A DNA stretch of 64,000 bases from NCBI GenBank assembly GCA_029204225.1, contig CM055096.1:7247992-7311991 (forward strand), read 5' to 3'. The translations under genes were made by a program, and so were the position numbers. Below the pieces are notes generated by a model. It searched no databases. It was given only the letters and a program-made list of their open reading frames with translations, and was not told the origin of the DNA. This stretch comes from Diphasiastrum complanatum (lineage: Eukaryota > Streptophyta > Lycopodiopsida > Lycopodiales > Lycopodiaceae). Below, in pieces: positions 10,850-22,984 of the stretch. Position 1 is the first letter of the stretch. The number at the start of each line of letters is the position of its first letter.

Positions 10850-11440
10850 TCATATACTAAAAGAAGGATAGAGGACTGACATAGAGATCCAACTTCTGAA
10901 AGGAGAATTGAAGAAACAAAAGAACCTACGAATCAGGGCCATGAACGAGCTGGTTAGTGCAAATAAGGAGCACGATACCTGGAAGCATAAGTACAATGAC
11001 CTCAAGGAGGCTAGTGACAGAAGGCAGGTAAGCCATAGGGAGGGGTATAAAGGACAAGAAAAGATCCTAGCCAACACCAAGGTGGAACTAGCTACAACCG
11101 AAACTATTGTAGCCATGCTAGCTAGGCATTTACATGAATACTAGAAAAAAGAAGGAGAAGAGGATCGTATCAGGCCTCAGAGTTCCCGCAACCCTTTACC
11201 CACTTACTTTGTGCACCGCAAAGAAATTTTGTCAAACAGTCTGTTCTACAAAAAATTCGATACTTACAATTTATATCTACCACCCATGGAATTTCCTCTA
11301 GATGTCCAGGTTTTTGAGCTACGACCATCCACGAGTTCAGCCCTCAGATTCACATGGCCACTCATCCCAAGTAGTTTTGAAAACTACAAAGATTCTTGCA
11401 AGAGTTTATGTAGGTTCTCAGTTGTTGCCGCGCACTAGAA
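10850..11440 (+). other. Unrecognised coding-like region with a coiled coil
   Basis: A frame at 10908-11141 is rich in Lys and Glu with heptad-like spacing (MKKQKNLRIRAMNELVSAN onward), ends at one TAG, and reads on in frame with KKEGEEDRIRPQSS to about 11440. There is no domain I know. It lies after the RNase H piece and may be an extra ORF of the same gypsy element. Confidence 0.3.
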
Positions 11441-13135
11441 AGATGATATCATTAGATTGGCTGACCACTATGCCTACTGCTTGCAGAACTGGTTACTACA
11501 ATCTTGGGGTGCTAAGACTAAACCCAGCAGGATTCACCTGTACAGATCCAATGAGTTGATGGAGTCAGGAGCGGACCTAGAGTTGTACCTACAGATGCGT
11601 CGATGACCTTTGGGTAGGAAGTTGTTGAAGACATCCCACCGATTCACTGTGGTTAGCATCAGCTAGCAAGGGTGCTGAGCCCACTATACTTGATTCACTA
11701 CTAAGAGCTAGTCTACAAAATCAGAGGTCTAATATTAAAGTTTAAATTCACAAAATTTGAAAACTCGGCATGTGAAACCCGGTTATTTGAAAAAATTGGC
11801 ACAAATTTGCCTTAGTTCTGGGTCCCAGCCCGCCCCTAAAGCGGCTAGACCAGTTTAAAAGTAAGAAATTGCTTTTTCAAAAAGACTGTCAAAAATATTT
11901 TGTGGTCAAATTTTGTAAGACAAAGCCAAGAGTGTCGGTCCACCTAGAAATAGGTCCCAACAGTGAGGCTAGAGCAAATAATGGCCTTAAAAATGGTCGG
12001 TAAATATTTTACGGCTTTTCAAAAAAATGGCCAGTTTTAAAAAAATAGTCGATATGACCATGCTAAAATCTCACCATGTATTGAGTCCATTTTTTACTAA
12101 TATATGATTACTCCGTGTATTTTTCAAGGAAATTGTGTTGTTGTGGGAGCCCTAGTCATGAATGCCAAAAAAGTGAACCACAGAAGCAAAAACCGAGAAA
12201 GAAAAGTTTCGGGTAAAAACGGGACTAAAAAATATGGATTCAGTGTCAAGGAATCACAGAAACCCTAACGACAAAGTTTGGGCACTTTATGGGCAATTAA
12301 CGAACTGTGCGGGCCAAGTGGTTACCCAACCAACCAAAAACCCAGACAAATGAGCAGTAGGCACATGGCCCTTGAAAAATCGAAGGAAGGCCAAAAATGA
12401 AGGTACCCAAAGAAAAATGAAGGCCGCCTACTAAAAATAGGGGTTTAAAAAACACCTCACTCAAAATTTGAATAATAAATGCCAAAACACCTTAGAGGCT
12501 AAAAAAAATGGGAGGTATACCCATTAGCCATTGACATTTTGGGCTTCTACAAAAGAAGAAACTTGAATGGCCTCCCTAGCCTTTGACAAAAATGGCATCT
12601 TGGCTAGTGTTGGAAGAGAGCCTTGAATGCACCACTCCCCCACTCTCTTATAGAGGCCACTAGGTGTACTATCAAATGGGTTGGGACAAATGGCAAAGAG
12701 GGCTTGAAGGGCACTTGTTCTGGGTTTTTGGCCTCCCATCGCTGCTTAGAGCTTCCCATTTACTGTCCGCGACTTGTAGAGCATGCCACAGTCTGTTTGA
12801 GGACCGTTTTCTGGTTTTCTTATTTATTGGTCTGCGGCCTGCACAACTACCTACGAGCTGTCTGTGATCTGTGCGACCTGCCACAGATGCCCATAGTTGT
12901 GCACCATAAAAAATCGGAGATTTGCGGCATGATTCCGGCCTAAGCGACCTATTTTTGGGCCTACTTGCCTACGGGCTATGCTGATTTTTCCCCACAGCGA
13001 CCTGTGACAATGCTTTGAACTGGTTTTTCCTCTGCCTATCAGGCAACTTGCGAATGCAAAAGTGATATCAAATCGAGTTTTCAAGAGCAATGTGGCATGG
13101 AAAGTGTTCATGACTAGGCTTTCACACGCAATGGC
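11441..13135. other. No gene recognised
   Basis: Reading frames here are short and overlap on both strands, with no recognisable motif, LTR end or primer site. It probably consists of old retroelement sequence between the two 1.1-kb repeats. Confidence 0.3.
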
Positions 13136-13150
13136 TACCTAATTGTGGAT

Positions 13151-14256
13151 TGAGATGAGTATTTGACCTGAATTTTCTTTCTAGTCACTTCTATTTTATG
13201 AAGTTTAGGTTGTAAGCTCTTAAGTTAAATCAGAATGGGATGTGAGATGTGTGGGACAATTTTTTACACTTTGAAGGAGGTTGTTATGAACGGTGTAGGG
13301 AAGTAAGCTTGTTGAGGGACTAATTACGTCAAGTTTATAAAAACGAGGTCCTACAGATTTAAAGTGTTGCTGATGGTTGCAATTTTCACTTGTGCTCATT
13401 TACATTGATAACTACTTGTAAGTTTTGGTAGTGAATCGGTTTTTTAGGCATGAACTAGAGTTTAGTGTAGAATTACAGTAATAAATGTCAAATGTTATGG
13501 GTTCAATTAAGGAATGAATTGCTCTTCGGTTCTTGACATTTAGTGAAAGCAAAAACGATTGTAACCATGGGTTATTAGCGTGGTTTGGAAGAAATTATAT
13601 GGATGCATTTTTGTAAAGGTGAATGTGTTTTACTCTATGCTTGACTAAGATAGAAGTGTAAGTTTAAACCGCAATAAAACATCAAGTTCAAAAGTATTTT
13701 TTTGGTTTTTGTCATTTATGAAGCGTGTCAACTGGACTTGACCTTTGTGAAACACCAGAGCAGGTTGTCCACCATCTACGGTTGAAATACACTGTCTAGC
13801 GAAATACCTAGATCCGACGGTTGGCAAAAATACCACTACCTATCAAACAAGGCGGTGTGTATAACTTGCACCACACGAGCACCTCATAGGCAATAAATCG
13901 GTTTTAGGCCCATGTAGTATTTTTACTAGTTGGAAGTCGAATTCAATGGGGAGAGAGACATTAGCGAGATCCTAGTGTGAATTAGCAATCAAAAGTTTTT
14001 ACGGAACCGTGACCCTAGAAAGCTACTGAATTATTGCACCAAAAGTACTAACACCCCCTCCTTACAGTCATACTTCTGAGAGCCTGGAAAACTCTCATTG
14101 GCTCAGGAGCACGAGGTAACCTAGGAAGCCCCCAGGATTGGATGTGGCAGGTCCTCCGTCACTCACATAGGGCATAACCACCATCAGTAGTGGTGCCCCT
14201 TGACTTTTTTTGGACTTTTTGGTTGGACCAATCCCCTACCGAAAATTGCCCTAACA
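13151..14256. repeat. 1.1-kb direct repeat, right copy (LTR-like)
   Basis: This is the partner of 5629-6775, in the same orientation, starting TGAGATGAG and ending CCTAACA. It lacks about 43 bp around 13780 that lie between two TGTC-like words in the left copy, so a slip or a deletion at a short repeat is likely. Confidence 0.7.
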
Positions 14257-14744
14257 CAAGGCACAAGTTAAAGCAACATGTTGACTAGCTAATTGTAGTA
14301 GGTATTTCCTATCCACCTTCAACCCTAGATCCAAGATCACAAGCATCAGGATGATGAAGAGGACTAACTTGTTGTTATGAGGGAATTCGTTCCCATGAGA
14401 GCAATAACATAGTTCATAATCAAGCACATGCTTATGATCCACCTTTAACACTTACCATTAATACTACAGTCCATTAACGCTACTTAAGTGGAGGAAAAGT
14501 TTACTTATCTCTCTCTCTTTTCTCTCACAAAAAGTATAACAAAGATCAATCCCAACAATTAGCAAATCCAAAGAAAACATTAGAGATGGAGGAGGAAAGA
14601 AGAAGAGCAAGGACATACACATGTAGGGTGACAAATCCCTCTCGCATATTAACTAGAATTAGGGTTGCCTTGGGATCTGCAAACCCTCCAGCACTAATTA
14701 TTCTTCACATAAATAAATTTGTAGAGACATCGTCAATCAAAGCT

Positions 14745-15026
14745 TCAATTTTGTGGTCCACTACTTTCGGTTGCTTTGGATGCACTGTCTGATGATGTTG
14801 TATCATCATTTAAATCTCCCATAATGTTTTGTACATGATCAATCATTGAGTCATAAATTTGGGTCGAATCATCGGTCGAATCATCGGTCGAATCATCGGT
14901 TGAATCATCTTGTAGTGACCGTGGAAGTGGTCGACCTGCATGCACCAAAATAATAGAGAGTAGCAAAACAAGAGCAACGACTACCATCAGCCTAGTCTTT
15001 ATGTGCATGGGCGTAGAAGCAGCCAT
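14745..15026 (-). CDS. Small secreted acidic protein, unknown family
   Basis: The 93-residue ORF starts at the ATG whose first base is 15026. Residues 1-30 form a classic signal peptide: a basic start (MHIKTRL), a hydrophobic core VVVALVLLLSIILV, then HA before GRPLPRS, where cleavage would fit. The mature part of about 63 residues has four DDST repeats, is strongly acidic and Ser/Thr-rich, and has no cysteine. A TATA box and CCAAT lie about 150 bp upstream. It is probably secreted to the apoplast. I do not recognise a peptide-hormone motif in it. The ORF has no stop or frameshift and no intron, and its position between repeats suggests a single-exon gene. Chance ORF status is unlikely given the signal peptide, but expression is unknown. 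Confidence 0.6.
   Translation of the reverse strand: MAASTPMHIKTRLMVVVALVLLLSIILVHAGRPLPRSLQDDSTDDSTDDSTDDSTQIYDSMIDHVQNIMGDLNDDTTSSDSASKATESSGPQN
14864..14915 (-). repeat. 12-bp in-frame tandem repeat (DDST codons)
   Basis: The plus strand shows four near-identical copies of TCGAATCATCGG, which encode the Asp-Asp-Ser-Thr repeats of the secreted protein. The period is a multiple of three, so copy-number change keeps the frame. Confidence 0.85.
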
Positions 15027-15174
15027 CAACTTCTAGAAAACTATTGTGAAAGTAGAGATGAGTATGAGTGGAGATCAATTAAGATACTTGTGGTATGGGA
15101 TCAAAGCCCAAGTGAAGAAACTTAGTCAAATTGCTACAAATGAAAGATGAAAAGTATGAGATGCAATAGGATAA

Positions 15175-15182
15175 TATTTATA
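15175..15182 (-). promoter_or_regulatory. Candidate TATA box for the secreted-protein gene
   Basis: The minus strand reads CCAATATAAATA, with TATAAATA at 15182-15175, about 150 bp before the ATG. Spacing suits a short 5' UTR. Confidence 0.45.
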
Positions 15183-15437
15183 TTGGAGGATGCAGGATTG
15201 ATGATAAGCAAAAGTGTCTGTTGATGAGCAGTTTTGCTACTTTTTGAGAAGTCTCATTGCTGGCCTGTAATGTTCAACTTCCAATGTCTTTTTCCAAAAA
15301 TTTCACACGCAAACCATTTTTTCATTGCATTTGGAAGCCACCTTGCACTAATACATTCCACCAAAAGAATCTCACTCTCATGTAGATAGCCAATAAGAGA
15401 TTAACTCCTAAGTGCCAAACATCCCTTCTCCCACATC

Positions 15438-15593
15438 AAATTGGAAATGTATTTTGGTAACATCTAGTTGTCATGTTGTCGTCTAGGAGAAATTGGGAAT
15501 GTATTTTGGTAACAACTAGTTGTCATGTTGTCGTCTAGGAGAAATTGGGAATGTATTTTGGTAACAACTAGTTGTCATGTCATCATCTAGCCT
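15438..15593. repeat. 52-bp tandem repeat, three copies
   Basis: AAATTGG starts at 15438, 15490 and 15542. The second and third copies are nearly identical and contain the perfect palindrome ACAACTAGTTGT. The first has ACATCTAGTTGT. Confidence 0.9.
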
Positions 15594-15599
15594 GTGTCA

Positions 15600-16652
<1,053 letters not shown>

Positions 16653-16838
16653 GATCCTACCCTTGAGCTCCCACCCTCAAGAAATGGCCCTCCCTACAAG
16701 AGAGGCCCTCATACAAGGCCTTCCACCATACAAATCAGATTTTGCTTCTTGGGAAAAAATAATATAGACACATAATATGTCAGAAAATTTGAGAATATTG
16801 TATTATTTCATGTATTAGGGCACAAATTGTTTTAAAAA

Positions 16839-16844
<6 letters not shown>

Positions 16845-16888
<44 letters not shown>
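16845..16888. repeat. (TA)n microsatellite
   Basis: An uninterrupted TA run of about 44 bp, followed at 16961-16974 by a short CA run. Confidence 0.95.
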
Positions 16889-16891
<3 letters not shown>

Positions 16892-17263
16892 TAAAGCTAT
16901 TTGTGTGACCTTGTGTGTGTGCCGACAAAAATGTCATGCTTTGCTGGCATAAAACGTCGTCACACACACACACATTTTATGCATGGAGTAGGATGCATGA
17001 CATAGTATGCATTCATTTGGTAGGGCCCAGGCTTGGAATTTGACATGCACCCTTACCTTTCACCCCGATGGGCTTTTTTTTTTTTTTTACCTTTCACATG
17101 ACATGTATAATGCAAGGGTACCTTTCAAATAAAATAGATATGAACCTTTCAACCACTTACATACATATATTCATGTTATATTTACAACAAATTTTTAAAA
17201 CTTTTAAACTAGCATGACATTTGACTTTTTAAAGTTACCTTTCATATGACGCATTTCATTATC

Positions 17264-17288
17264 CTCTCTCTCTCTCTCTCTCTCTCTC
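17264..17288. repeat. (CT)n microsatellite
   Basis: About 25 bp of uninterrupted CT. Confidence 0.9.
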
Positions 17289-18500
17289 ATGATACTCAAT
17301 GTTATGTAACCTTGCCTCGTCAGTATACTTGTGACCATGCCGGGTGGTTTTATTAGTCATCTTATGCCTTATGATGTGTTGTTGTATTTTTTCTTAAGAC
17401 AATCGATATTTAAAATCAATGAAACCGAGCAGTAGTTGGCGTACTCTTGGAAAGCATGGATATGCTCAAGAGTTTTAAAAATGGTACTTTATCTATTATA
17501 AATTCATATATTGGTATGGCATGGATTTGCTCCATATCTGATCCTGATCCACGCTATCTCTCATTTGCAAATCACAACCTATATAGCACAAGTAATTTTC
17601 AAATGCATATGCTTTAAATTTATAAATTGATACATACCAGTACCATTAAACTAATCAGAATGGCGAAATGCCTTGATACAATAATAATATGGGAAAGCCT
17701 ATCACTATTAATCACGTTTTACATAGGGAAGATCCTCGTGAATTGAACAAAAAATGTTGCTTTCTTCTCTCACTATAGGATCCAATAAGGGTGTACTACC
17801 AACTCATATGCAAGATCTTGCAACAAAGTGTGAGATGGACCTCACTAGCTTTTTCAATCTCTCTTGATCTAGACCAATCTCACATCAATTGATGAAGTAT
17901 GGGCAAAGTTTGGGTCAAGCTATCTTTGGCATGTGTGAAACACTACAAGAATCCACAAATCACTCAAATACAAGCCAATTGCATTTTTTCACATGTGTGG
18001 AAGAGTATCATGAAAAAACTAACTAAGAACAAGCTCCTCTCCTCAGGTAGAGAGAGAATAGACCACTTTTGGTCTCGGGTAGAGAGAGAGAGAGTGTGTA
18101 ATACAAGCAAAATTGACAAATCTCAAATTTGACTCAAAAACTCAAGTAGATTATGATTGGTAAAGAGAGTACATATAAAACTCGTGGAGATCCATGCTTA
18201 CATCTTATTGGACCCCAAATCCTAGCCTCTCTAATTCTATTGGATGAGTGATGCATCCATCTTGCAATTCTATTGGACTCTTTCTCAATTGTGATTGGAC
18301 CCTTTGACCTTTGCCAATACTTTGACTTGATCACTTATCAAATTACATTTACACAAGTGTCACAAGCCTAACTAGCTCAAGTTTGCATCATAAACTACTT
18401 TTGGCCAAATTGTGGCTTTACATGTAGAATTGACCATTTTGCCATCTTTGCCAATTTTGGCCCTATCAAAGTACTACACAAAGATGCTTGACATAAAACC
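17289..18500. other. No gene recognised
   Basis: AT-rich sequence. A plus frame at 17899-18132 has no motif I know and no ordinary start context. It could be leader sequence of the copia remnant to the right. Confidence 0.3.
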
Positions 18501-18768
18501 TTAGCAAGCCCCTAAAGCTATGATAGATAGCTTTCTATAATATTCACACAACTCCTCTTGGATGTGGTCATTGAGAAACGTTGTCTTGACATCCATCTGA
18601 TGAATTTCGAGGTCTTTCGCAACTGCTAACGCAATCAGAGTTCTGATTGACTGCATTTTGACAACATGATTGAAAATTTCTTGATAGTCCACTCCTTGGA
18701 CTTGGGTGAATCTTTTAGCCACCAGCCATGCTTTCCATTTTGCAATGAAACCATCAGAGTTGATCTTT
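18501..18768 (-). pseudogene. Copia reverse transcriptase N-terminal fragment
   Basis: The minus strand encodes NSDGFIAKWKAWLVAKRFTQ, GVDYQEIFNHVVKMQSIRTL and HQMDVKTTFLND. These are the opening blocks of the copia RT (RVT_2), including the Asp of MDVKT. It is cut at its N-side by the LTR beginning at 18769 and lost after the ND-IQEE block. It codes on the opposite strand to that LTR, so a separate element was interrupted. Confidence 0.85.
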
Positions 18769-19388
18769 GTGAGAGATTTCAACAAGTTTAGTCATATTTT
18801 GGTAAATTGTCAATTGAGGCCAAAACTCATTTTAGACTTAGAGATTTTGAAATACATTCAATAAACACTTTTTGAAAGTGTGGGAAAGTCGGTAGTCGAG
18901 TTTGAGAGAGATTCAAATTTGAACTTTGGGTACTTTGAATCTAGACCCAAAAATCATAGGGTTTACATTTTGGAGGGAAAGCCAAGTGGCTAAATAGGGT
19001 TTGGACTCGCTATAAAAGGATGTAACTCATGGAGAGACACATCTTCTCTCTTCTCTCTCTCATTTCATCATTATACATGGTTCTCTTTGAGTTCTACTAT
19101 TCATTGGTGCACTCTCATGATGTTATCCTGCAATCTTGTGTATAGAATGATCATATTTTGTTATTTTAGGTTCCACACGTGTGAAATATAGTAGGGTACT
19201 CTAATTGTATGGACAGCAACTATAATCTATGTTTTGGTTCATGTTTGATCAGTATCTCTTAGAGTTTGCATCTCATTTTGTATGTAGATGCTGATTTTTC
19301 TACATTGGCAGGATTGTTGGTTTGCTCCTTATTGTAACCAAAGATTAGGGACATGGATTGGATCTTGAATGATCTAAAATCCTTCACA
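18769..19388 (+). mobile_element. Copia 5' LTR, family B, copy 2
   Basis: It starts TGTGAGAG and ends CCTTCACA, carries a TATA box (TATAAAAGG) at 19011-19019 and is followed by the primer site. It aligns with the copy at 7057-7683 throughout. This is the 5' LTR of the element whose gag follows. Confidence 0.9.
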
Positions 19389-19400
19389 TGGTATCAGAGC
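19389..19400 (+). promoter_or_regulatory. Copia primer binding site (iMet tRNA)
   Basis: TGGTATCAGAGC directly follows the LTR. About 270 bp of leader separates it from the gag ATG at 19671. Confidence 0.9.
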
Positions 19401-19670
19401 TCTTGTGTTTCAGGTTATGAGAGGATCAGCCATCTTTAGCAAGGATTTGGAGGAGTTACCAATGCTAGAGCATGCTAGATTGATTTCTACTCAAAAATCA
19501 GCATTTTTGCATGTGTAGAATTGATCTTTTGTAGGCCAAAACTCAATATAGGTTTATATACTTGATCAATTCCAATTTCACACTTGGTTTACTGGATTTA
19601 GATGATTTTTGGTGCATTAGTGCTTTGTGCATTGGAACAGGTTGAAAAAAAAAGATCAGCTCATTGCAAC

Positions 19671-20203
19671 ATGGCTACAAGTGGTGGATCTATGTTGGAG
19701 AGCAATGATAGGCTTACCTCAATCAACTATTCTACTTGACGATGGAGTCCTTATTGGAGATAAATGAGTTGATGGAGATTGTTGTAGGTGTGGAGGAGAG
19801 GCCTCAAGAACCTCAAGATCAAGTGAGGTATGACAAAAGAGCAAAGAAAGCTCTACACATGATTAAGATGAATGTTACCAATGAACCTCTCAAGGAGATT
19901 GGTAAGTGCACATCATCTTCGGAGGCTTGGAAAGCTTTGAAGAAGCTTTATGAATCCAAGTCTACATCAAGAGTGCTTACTCCTAGGAAAAAAATCTTTC
20001 AAAGTTTTCAAAAGAAGGAATATAGTACTCATGCTTTTGTTTTGAGAGTTAAAGAATTCAATGATGTGTTATCATGTATTGATGAAAGCATTAAAGAGAC
20101 AGAACTTGTTCAAGTTATACTTAATGGCTTGTTGGATGATCATTCTAATCTTGTTCAAAGTTTTGCTATTCAAAAGACTTTGCCAAGTAATGTGGATTTG
20201 TAA
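19671..20203 (+). pseudogene. Copia gag (UBN2), family B
   Basis: The gag start MATSGGSMLESNDRLTS at 19671 is matched by the minus-strand copy starting at 54575. After 22 residues a TGA stands where related elements have a Trp, and the frame shifts. The main ORF then carries the UBN2 body: YDKRAKKALHMIKMNVTNE, SEAWKALKKLYESKS and VLRVKEFNDVL. It would form the element's particle. The ORF ends with a TAA at 20201 and continues in frame immediately after. Confidence 0.9.
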
Positions 20204-20209
20204 GAGATC

Positions 20210-20890
20210 TTGGTGAATGAGGAGTATAGGCTTCAATCAAGAGGAGGTGGATCTACATCGACATCACATTATGAAGAGGAGGCTATGTTCATCAAAGGCA
20301 AGTTCAAGGGCAAAGGCAAAGGCAAGTGGTCTAAAGCGCAACATCCAGGTGAGACTTCCTCTTTTGGCAAAAAGAAAGATAAGTCTAAGTTGAAATGCTT
20401 TTATTGTGGAATCAAAGGGAATTCTGCAAATGAATGTTTGAATAAGCAAAGAGATGAAGGTAGCAAGCAAAGCAACTTTACTAATAATGATGAGGATCTA
20501 GGTGATGATGATTCTCTTTTGATGTGTTCTTCAAGTCTAATATCAAGTGAAGGTGACAAGGATTCACGGTGGATTGATAGTGGAGCTAGTTCACACATGA
20601 CTAGTCACAAGGAGTTCTTTACTTCTTTGGTCACTTATGATGGAGCCAAGAAAGTGATACACATGGCCAATGGTGGTAAGTGTGCGATCGAAGGTATTGG
20701 TTCAATTCTTATTTGTCTCTCTACTAATAAGAAAGCAAGACTTGATGGTGTTCTTTACATTCCTTCACTTTCAAAGAATTTGTTAAGTGTTGGTCAAATG
20801 ATAGAGAAAGGATACATGGTAAAGTTTGGTGGTGATGCTTGTTTCATTACAAAGGAAGGATCTTGGTTGCTAGGGGCAATAGACATGGTA
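20210..20890 (+). pseudogene. Copia gag zinc knuckle and protease, family B
   Basis: A basic Gly/Lys-rich stretch leads to CFYCGIKGNSANEC at about 20396-20437. This is a CCHC knuckle in which the His is Asn, so metal binding is doubtful. The protease follows with RWIDSGASSHMTS (active-site DSGAS near 20570) and the IPSLSKNLLSVGQM block near 20760. Past about 20890 this frame no longer reads as retroelement protein. Confidence 0.9.
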
Positions 20891-21599
20891 GACTTTTCAA
20901 GCTTGATGCTTTTGTTATGGCTAACAAAAAGGATGGAATGGAAAAGGAGATTGGTCTCAACTTTCCAAAGTTTCCTTTTAGCATCAATGAGATTGGTGTA
21001 TCTTATGCAAAGTCTAAAAACCTTCCTTATGCTATATCTAGGTCAAGAGCTAACATGCTTCTTGGAGATGTTCATCTTTGTGCTAACTTGGCTAGTCTTG
21101 AGGATAATGATGGTGTTTCAATGGTTCTTCATGGCAAGTGCAAGCATGGTAAGGAGAGAGCTAACTTCATCAATGAAGGTGAAGGCTCTTCCTTGGAAAA
21201 GATTGTTGTTAATGATTTCTTTGATCATAAAGAAAAAGATGTTGCTAGGTGCATTCATGAAGGAGATGGTTCTTCTACATTCTTTTGTGATGAGTCCAAG
21301 AAGTCATTTTTGCAGCAAGTGGAGTCACATGTCTTCATACAGAGAGTAGATCAAATGGTTCTATCAAGAGACTTGGTGAGAGAGATAGTCACAAGTCAAG
21401 AAGAAGAGAAGTGTGTGAAGAGTTCAAAGTAGGATGTACTTTGAATGATGTCATTGTGAATGATAGTGAGAAAGAATCATTATCATATGAGTCATTACCT
21501 AAATCACCATTGGAAGCCATGAATATAATGATTCTTCAACTTTTAGGCTTTGTCCTAATGCATCTAGCACTCACTTTCCTCTCAACAAATGATGTATAA
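20839..21599 (+). other. Hydrophilic ORF in place of integrase/RT in copia B
   Basis: The frame 20839-21429 opens with a short pre-integrase-like stretch (RGNRHGRLFKLDAFVMA). It then gives about 170 residues rich in Glu, Lys, Ser and Asp, with no integrase HHCC or DDE motif. A second short frame runs to 21599 (MCEEFKVGCTLND onward). Part (SYAKSKNLPYAISRSRANML) can be aligned with the partly decayed minus copy at 53300-53400, which reads on into a CIDDF-like integrase start. Here that core is missing. It could be an expanded linker, a capture, or simply an open stretch of altered pol. It has no assigned function. Confidence 0.5.
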
Positions 21600-21606
21600 G
21601 GAGGTC

Positions 21607-22650
21607 TCTGAAGACCTAGGACCCTAAAACACTTCTATCTTGAACTTGGCTGGTTTCCAAGCATAGAAAGGAAGATTGAAAACAAATGCAACACTTTGCA
21701 CACACTAAGAATGGATCACAAACTCAAACCAACCTGAACACACTCTTGCTTAAGCTCTCAAACTTTCCAGCAAGTGACCAAATCAAGTTATGGTATGAAG
21801 AGTTACTTGCATTCTTAGAAAATACAAAAGACTAGGTTGCCAAGAATACCTAGAATTGAACAAACTTGATCAACATATGATCAACGCACTAGAATATTGA
21901 TTCAACTTGTAAAACCACATGTAAACCACACTTCTAAAAGTTTACAAACTCTAGCAAGTGATAAGTACAAGCTTTAGGGGGAAAAGAAAGAGCACACTTA
22001 GTGAATCACAAGACTAGCTTCACTAGCTTGTCAAATCTTGGTGTTTAGATGTAGATCTAAGATCACTTCACATGAGAATGTTTCTCAACCTATTAAGAAC
22101 CTATGAAAACACATTTGCATAATGGTTAAAACCTTCCAGCAAATGCTCCAATCAAATTACATAAGGAGAGTTACTTACATGCTCAACAAAGTACACCAAA
22201 ATCTATGCAAAAGATTGTTGACAATCTGTTCACCCAAAAGGGGATCTTTCATCCAAGTGAGATTTTGGCTCAGCCTTTTTGGATAATTACAAAATCACTC
22301 AAAGAGTATTTGTCATCCACTTGAGGAGAAGGTTCATCCACTTAAGGAGAGTGTTCATCCACAGACATGGAGATTGTCAACAATAGATTGAACAGAACAT
22401 TGTTAGTATTGAATATGCACAAGCTTGACAATCAACAAATGACTAGGTGTTATGATCTGATCCAAAATAGCTTCTTCTCAGCCTCTGATCCTCAATAGAC
22501 CTGAAATATGCTTTTGATCCACAAGTTCAACTCAACAAACAAAGGTTACTAAGATTTGATCAACAATGCAATGCATAATAATGCTAGAACTTGATCAAAC
22601 ATCCAAATATCACCATAAATGGAAATCCTACTATAAATAGTGGCCAGCCA
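21607..22650. other. No gene recognised; possible copia leader
   Basis: A short 23-bp repeat with GTTCATCCACTT occurs at about 22309-22365. The stretch lies on the inner side of a minus-strand primer site at 22651, so part may be a leader without coding sequence. Confidence 0.35.
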
Positions 22651-22662
22651 GCTCTGATACCG
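22651..22662 (-). promoter_or_regulatory. Copia primer binding site, variant
   Basis: The minus strand reads CGGTATCAGAGC, one base off the standard site, after a TTTTTTCACA terminus like that of family B LTRs. The LTR it served would extend right from 22663 but its far end is not clear, and copia RT sequence starts by about 22985. Confidence 0.55.
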
Positions 22663-22984
22663 TGTGAAAAAAGTGGATCTTGAATGGATCTAAGATTCTG
22701 GCTAAGATCTTTGCACAACAAGCTACAAAAGCTAGAAATGGCAAAGCATCCTAATGCTACCTTTGATACACATGAACTTGACAAAGCATTCAAGAGACAA
22801 AAGAAACTTATAAAAGATACTGATGGCAGCTAGAAATAGTAGCAAACAAGCCGTGGAACAACACCGTACCACTTTTGGATAGCACTAGGATCATACACAA
22901 GAGCTTGAAGACAATACACAAAGCAATGCTCACAATGGAGGAAGAAACTGTGACAATGATCTGATTCAGGAATTCAAGAATCAG

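Noticed and set aside
12297-13111. Overlapping frames on both strands of 60-106 codons
   Set aside because: No motif, no plausible start contexts, and frames overlap in all directions.
14251-14451. 66-codon minus frame with a hydrophobic run
   Set aside because: It begins just at the edge of the 1.1-kb repeat, has no motif, and hydrophobic runs in AT-rich sequence are common.
15438-15593. Possible CRISPR-like array
   Set aside because: The units are contiguous tandem copies with no unique spacers, and the genome is eukaryotic.
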